A stretch of DNA of 64,000 nt from Bacteroidales bacterium (GTDB lineage: Bacteria > Bacteroidota > Bacteroidia > Bacteroidales > JAIOZK01), in the NCBI GenBank assembly GCA_021740625.1, contig JAIOZK010000001.1, positions 285,844 through 349,843 of the forward strand, in the 5' to 3' direction. The notes under the pieces were generated by a model. The model saw nothing but the letters and a program-made list of their open reading frames with translations. It was not told the origin of the DNA and did not search any database. A program made the translations under genes and the position numbers. Shown here piece after piece: positions 62,975 through 64,000 of this stretch; within the stretch, counting starts at the first letter, position 1, and every line of letters starts with the position of its first letter.

Positions 62975-63133
62975 AAGTTTAAAAAACGACATAGCGGAAT
63001 GAAACAGACAAGAGAACCACCAAAATTGCTTTGGATAAATAACAAAGCAGAATGTGGAGGCCAGAGACCACTTAAAAAAAACAGGATGAAACTTAAACAA
63101 AAACAAGTATTAACGATAAAATCAGAAAAATGA
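62969..63133 (+). CDS. Conserved cassette-start micro-ORF, copy 3 (longer form)
   Basis: Starting at the same ATG of GTTATGGGC, this copy encodes MGKFKKRHSGMKQTREPPK and stays open for 54 residues, with GGQRPLKKNRMKLKQ in its second half, matching block 2 of the other leaders. Its TGA overlaps the ATG of the next gene (ATGA at 63130), allowing translational coupling. Highly basic and Lys-rich. An upstream in-frame ATG at 62882 lies inside palindrome C and is not preferred. Confidence 0.5.
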   Translation: MGKFKKRHSGMKQTREPPKLLWINNKAECGGQRPLKKNRMKLKQKQVLTIKSEK

Positions 63134-63732
63134 AAAAATTAATCTTTACGATTGCAATCTTAACATTCACAGCACTTTCAACTTTTGCACAGACAGAAGC
63201 TACTACCAAAGACGGTAAAAAGGTAATTCTAAATGACGATGGAACTTGGAAGTACGCTGAAACGACCACCACAGAGACAACAATAAGTTTAGACTGTGCT
63301 GACTTAATTTCCACCGAAACCGATAAAATGACAGGAAAATCCACTACCGCTTCAAAAGAAACATTAATAATTTCAGAAGACGGTGGTAAAACGGGTTTTG
63401 GAATATTCATTATGGATATATCAGGTTCTTTGGTGTTCAGCATCCAAGCGGTTGGGGCAGGTAGTTGCATAGACGATGACAACAAAATGAATGTGCTGTT
63501 TAGAGACGGGACAAGGCTTGAACTTGTGAACAACGGGAAATTTAACTGTGATGGAAAGTTCACCTTATATTTTGGTGGTTCATTTGGTAAAAAGAAAGAA
63601 TTAGAAATATTTAGAACAAAAGAAGTTGAGACAATGCGTATTTGGACTTCAAAAAGCTATGTCGAAAAAGACTTCAGTTCTGACCAAAGCAAACAACTTA
63701 TGAAAACAGTTGACTGCCTATTAAATCAATAA
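63130..63732 (+). CDS. Cassette 4 exported protein
   Basis: A 200-residue protein with a cleavable signal peptide (ALSTFAQ), then KDGKKVILNDDGTWKY, a short motif found in many exported Bacteroidota proteins, and a beta-rich domain with two Cys (GSCIDDDNKMNVLFRDGT, FNCDGKFTLYFGGSFGKK). It ends with a helical segment containing DCLLNQ. Function unknown. It ends six bases before boundary D. Confidence 0.6.
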   Translation: MKKLIFTIAILTFTALSTFAQTEATTKDGKKVILNDDGTWKYAETTTTETTISLDCADLISTETDKMTGKSTTASKETLIISEDGGKTGFGIFIMDISGSLVFSIQAVGAGSCIDDDNKMNVLFRDGTRLELVNNGKFNCDGKFTLYFGGSFGKKKELEIFRTKEVETMRIWTSKSYVEKDFSSDQSKQLMKTVDCLLNQ

Positions 63733-63737
63733 AACCA

Positions 63738-63873
63738 GCCCATAACATTGCATATAGCTTATGGCGGGTGAAACGGTAAACTCAAGGCTTTCCGCTCGTA
63801 GCAAAGTTTGTTTCAGGCGGATAGTTAAGTGCTTCGAAAACCGCCACAAGCCATATGCGAGACCGTTGTATGC
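63738..63873 (+). repeat. Cassette-boundary palindrome D (attC-like)
   Basis: A 136-base element with left end GCCCATAAC (complement of the start of cassette 4) and right end GTTGTATGC (start of cassette 5). The stem is TTGCATATAGCTTATGGCGG (63748-63767) against CCGCCACAAGCCATATGCGA (63841-63860), 17 of 20 paired. The inner part has GTAAACTCAAGG like element A. Confidence 0.8.
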
Positions 63874-63916
63874 AAGGCTAAAAAGACAGCGGTACATTAA
63901 TAAATAGATTAACATT

Positions 63917-64000
63917 TTGAAAAAACGGATAGAAAATATTGACTCTTTGATTGAAAGTTGGTGCAAGAAAAAATTAGTTTTTGCCCGCCCGCTTCTGCCC
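63917..64000 (+). CDS. Start of a cassette 5 gene, cut by the window end
   Basis: A frame opening with TTG reads KKRIENIDSLIESWCKKKL and stays open to the end. No ATG is available between the boundary and this point in that frame, so the start codon is uncertain. Too short to identify. Confidence 0.3.
   Translation, partial: MKKRIENIDSLIESWCKKKLVFARPLLP

Noticed and set aside
58321..63873. Classical integron with IntI and attC of the GTTRRRY type
   Set aside because: The recombinase appears to lack the IntI insertion, it faces the array, and the boundary cores (GTTATGG, GTTAGCA, GTTGTAT) do not fit GTTRRRY. The logic is integron-like, the parts are not standard.
61172..63873. Boundary palindromes as simple Rho-independent terminators
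   Set aside because: They are 132-137 bases long, lack a terminal T-run, and their ends follow the cassette-specific complement rule.
1..64000. CRISPR arrays, rRNA or tRNA genes, IS elements with transposase
   Set aside because: No regularly spaced repeats, no recognised tRNA or rRNA segment and no transposase-like protein were found by reading; a covariance search was not possible.

Overview
The window looks like chromosome of a Bacteroidota bacterium, probably Bacteroidales/Marinilabiliales-like. Evidence: a fused LpxC-FabZ protein, SusC/SusD/SusE proteins, type IX secretion (T9SS) components (PorP/SprF-like, GldJ, PorX), C-terminal T9SS sorting domains, and promoters of the Bacteroidota form TAnnTTTG. 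No rRNA, tRNA or CRISPR array was recognised.

Layout. 1-4.2 kb: end of a PorP/SprF-like gene, gldJ, murF, anmK. 4.2-6.5 kb (minus): an ECF sigma factor / zinc-finger anti-sigma / two Spy-CpxP-like proteins operon. 6.7-9.4 kb: exbB-exbD-tonB, a dispersed palindromic repeat and an orphan TonB C-terminal domain gene. 9.4-16.3 kb: folC, then a minus-strand run porX, tsaE, ald, aroB, aroA. 16.4-21.4 kb: lipid A cluster lpxD, lpxC-fabZ, lpxA, efp and a second lpxD-like gene.

22.6-45.3 kb (minus) is one large alpha-glucan utilisation locus. Read in transcription order it holds an MFS transporter, beta-phosphoglucomutase, a GH65 maltose phosphorylase, four GH13 enzymes (one a SusA-like neopullulanase), SusC, SusD, SusE, a two-module T9SS-sorted putative glucan-binding protein and a large T9SS-secreted GH13 amylase. 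The logic is extracellular cleavage, SusCD import, periplasmic trimming, MFS uptake of maltose, then phosphorolysis to glucose and beta-glucose-1-phosphate and conversion to glucose-6-phosphate. 45.3-45.7 kb is a cluster of small perfect hairpins. 45.7-52.3 kb is a surface-polysaccharide block (O-antigen ligase/polymerase, two tandem Wzz proteins, Wzx flippase, divergent glycosyltransferase). 52.3-58.1 kb: purD, a DUF6427-like membrane protein, rnhB and a DUF3352-like protein.

58.3-64.0 kb is the most unusual part: a tyrosine recombinase followed by an AT-rich, integron-like cassette array. Four 132-137 bp imperfect palindromes (61172-61303, 61957-62088, 62838-62974, 63738-63873) separate groups of small same-strand genes of unknown function. 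For each of the four complete cassettes, the left boundary of its trailing palindrome is the reverse complement of that cassette's own first bases (GTTATGGGC with GCCCATAAC; GTTAGCAAAT with ATTTGCTAAC). That is the relation expected of integron cassettes that excise as circles. The recombinase, however, appears to lack the IntI-specific insertion, the core does not fit GTTRRRY, and the recombinase gene points into the array. Three cassettes also begin with a conserved micro-ORF whose ATG lies inside the GTTATGGGC boundary (MGK-x-RHS-x-QTREPPK); the copies differ by synonymous changes and by indels that are multiples of three. I know of no description of this arrangement, but that cannot be checked from the sequence alone.
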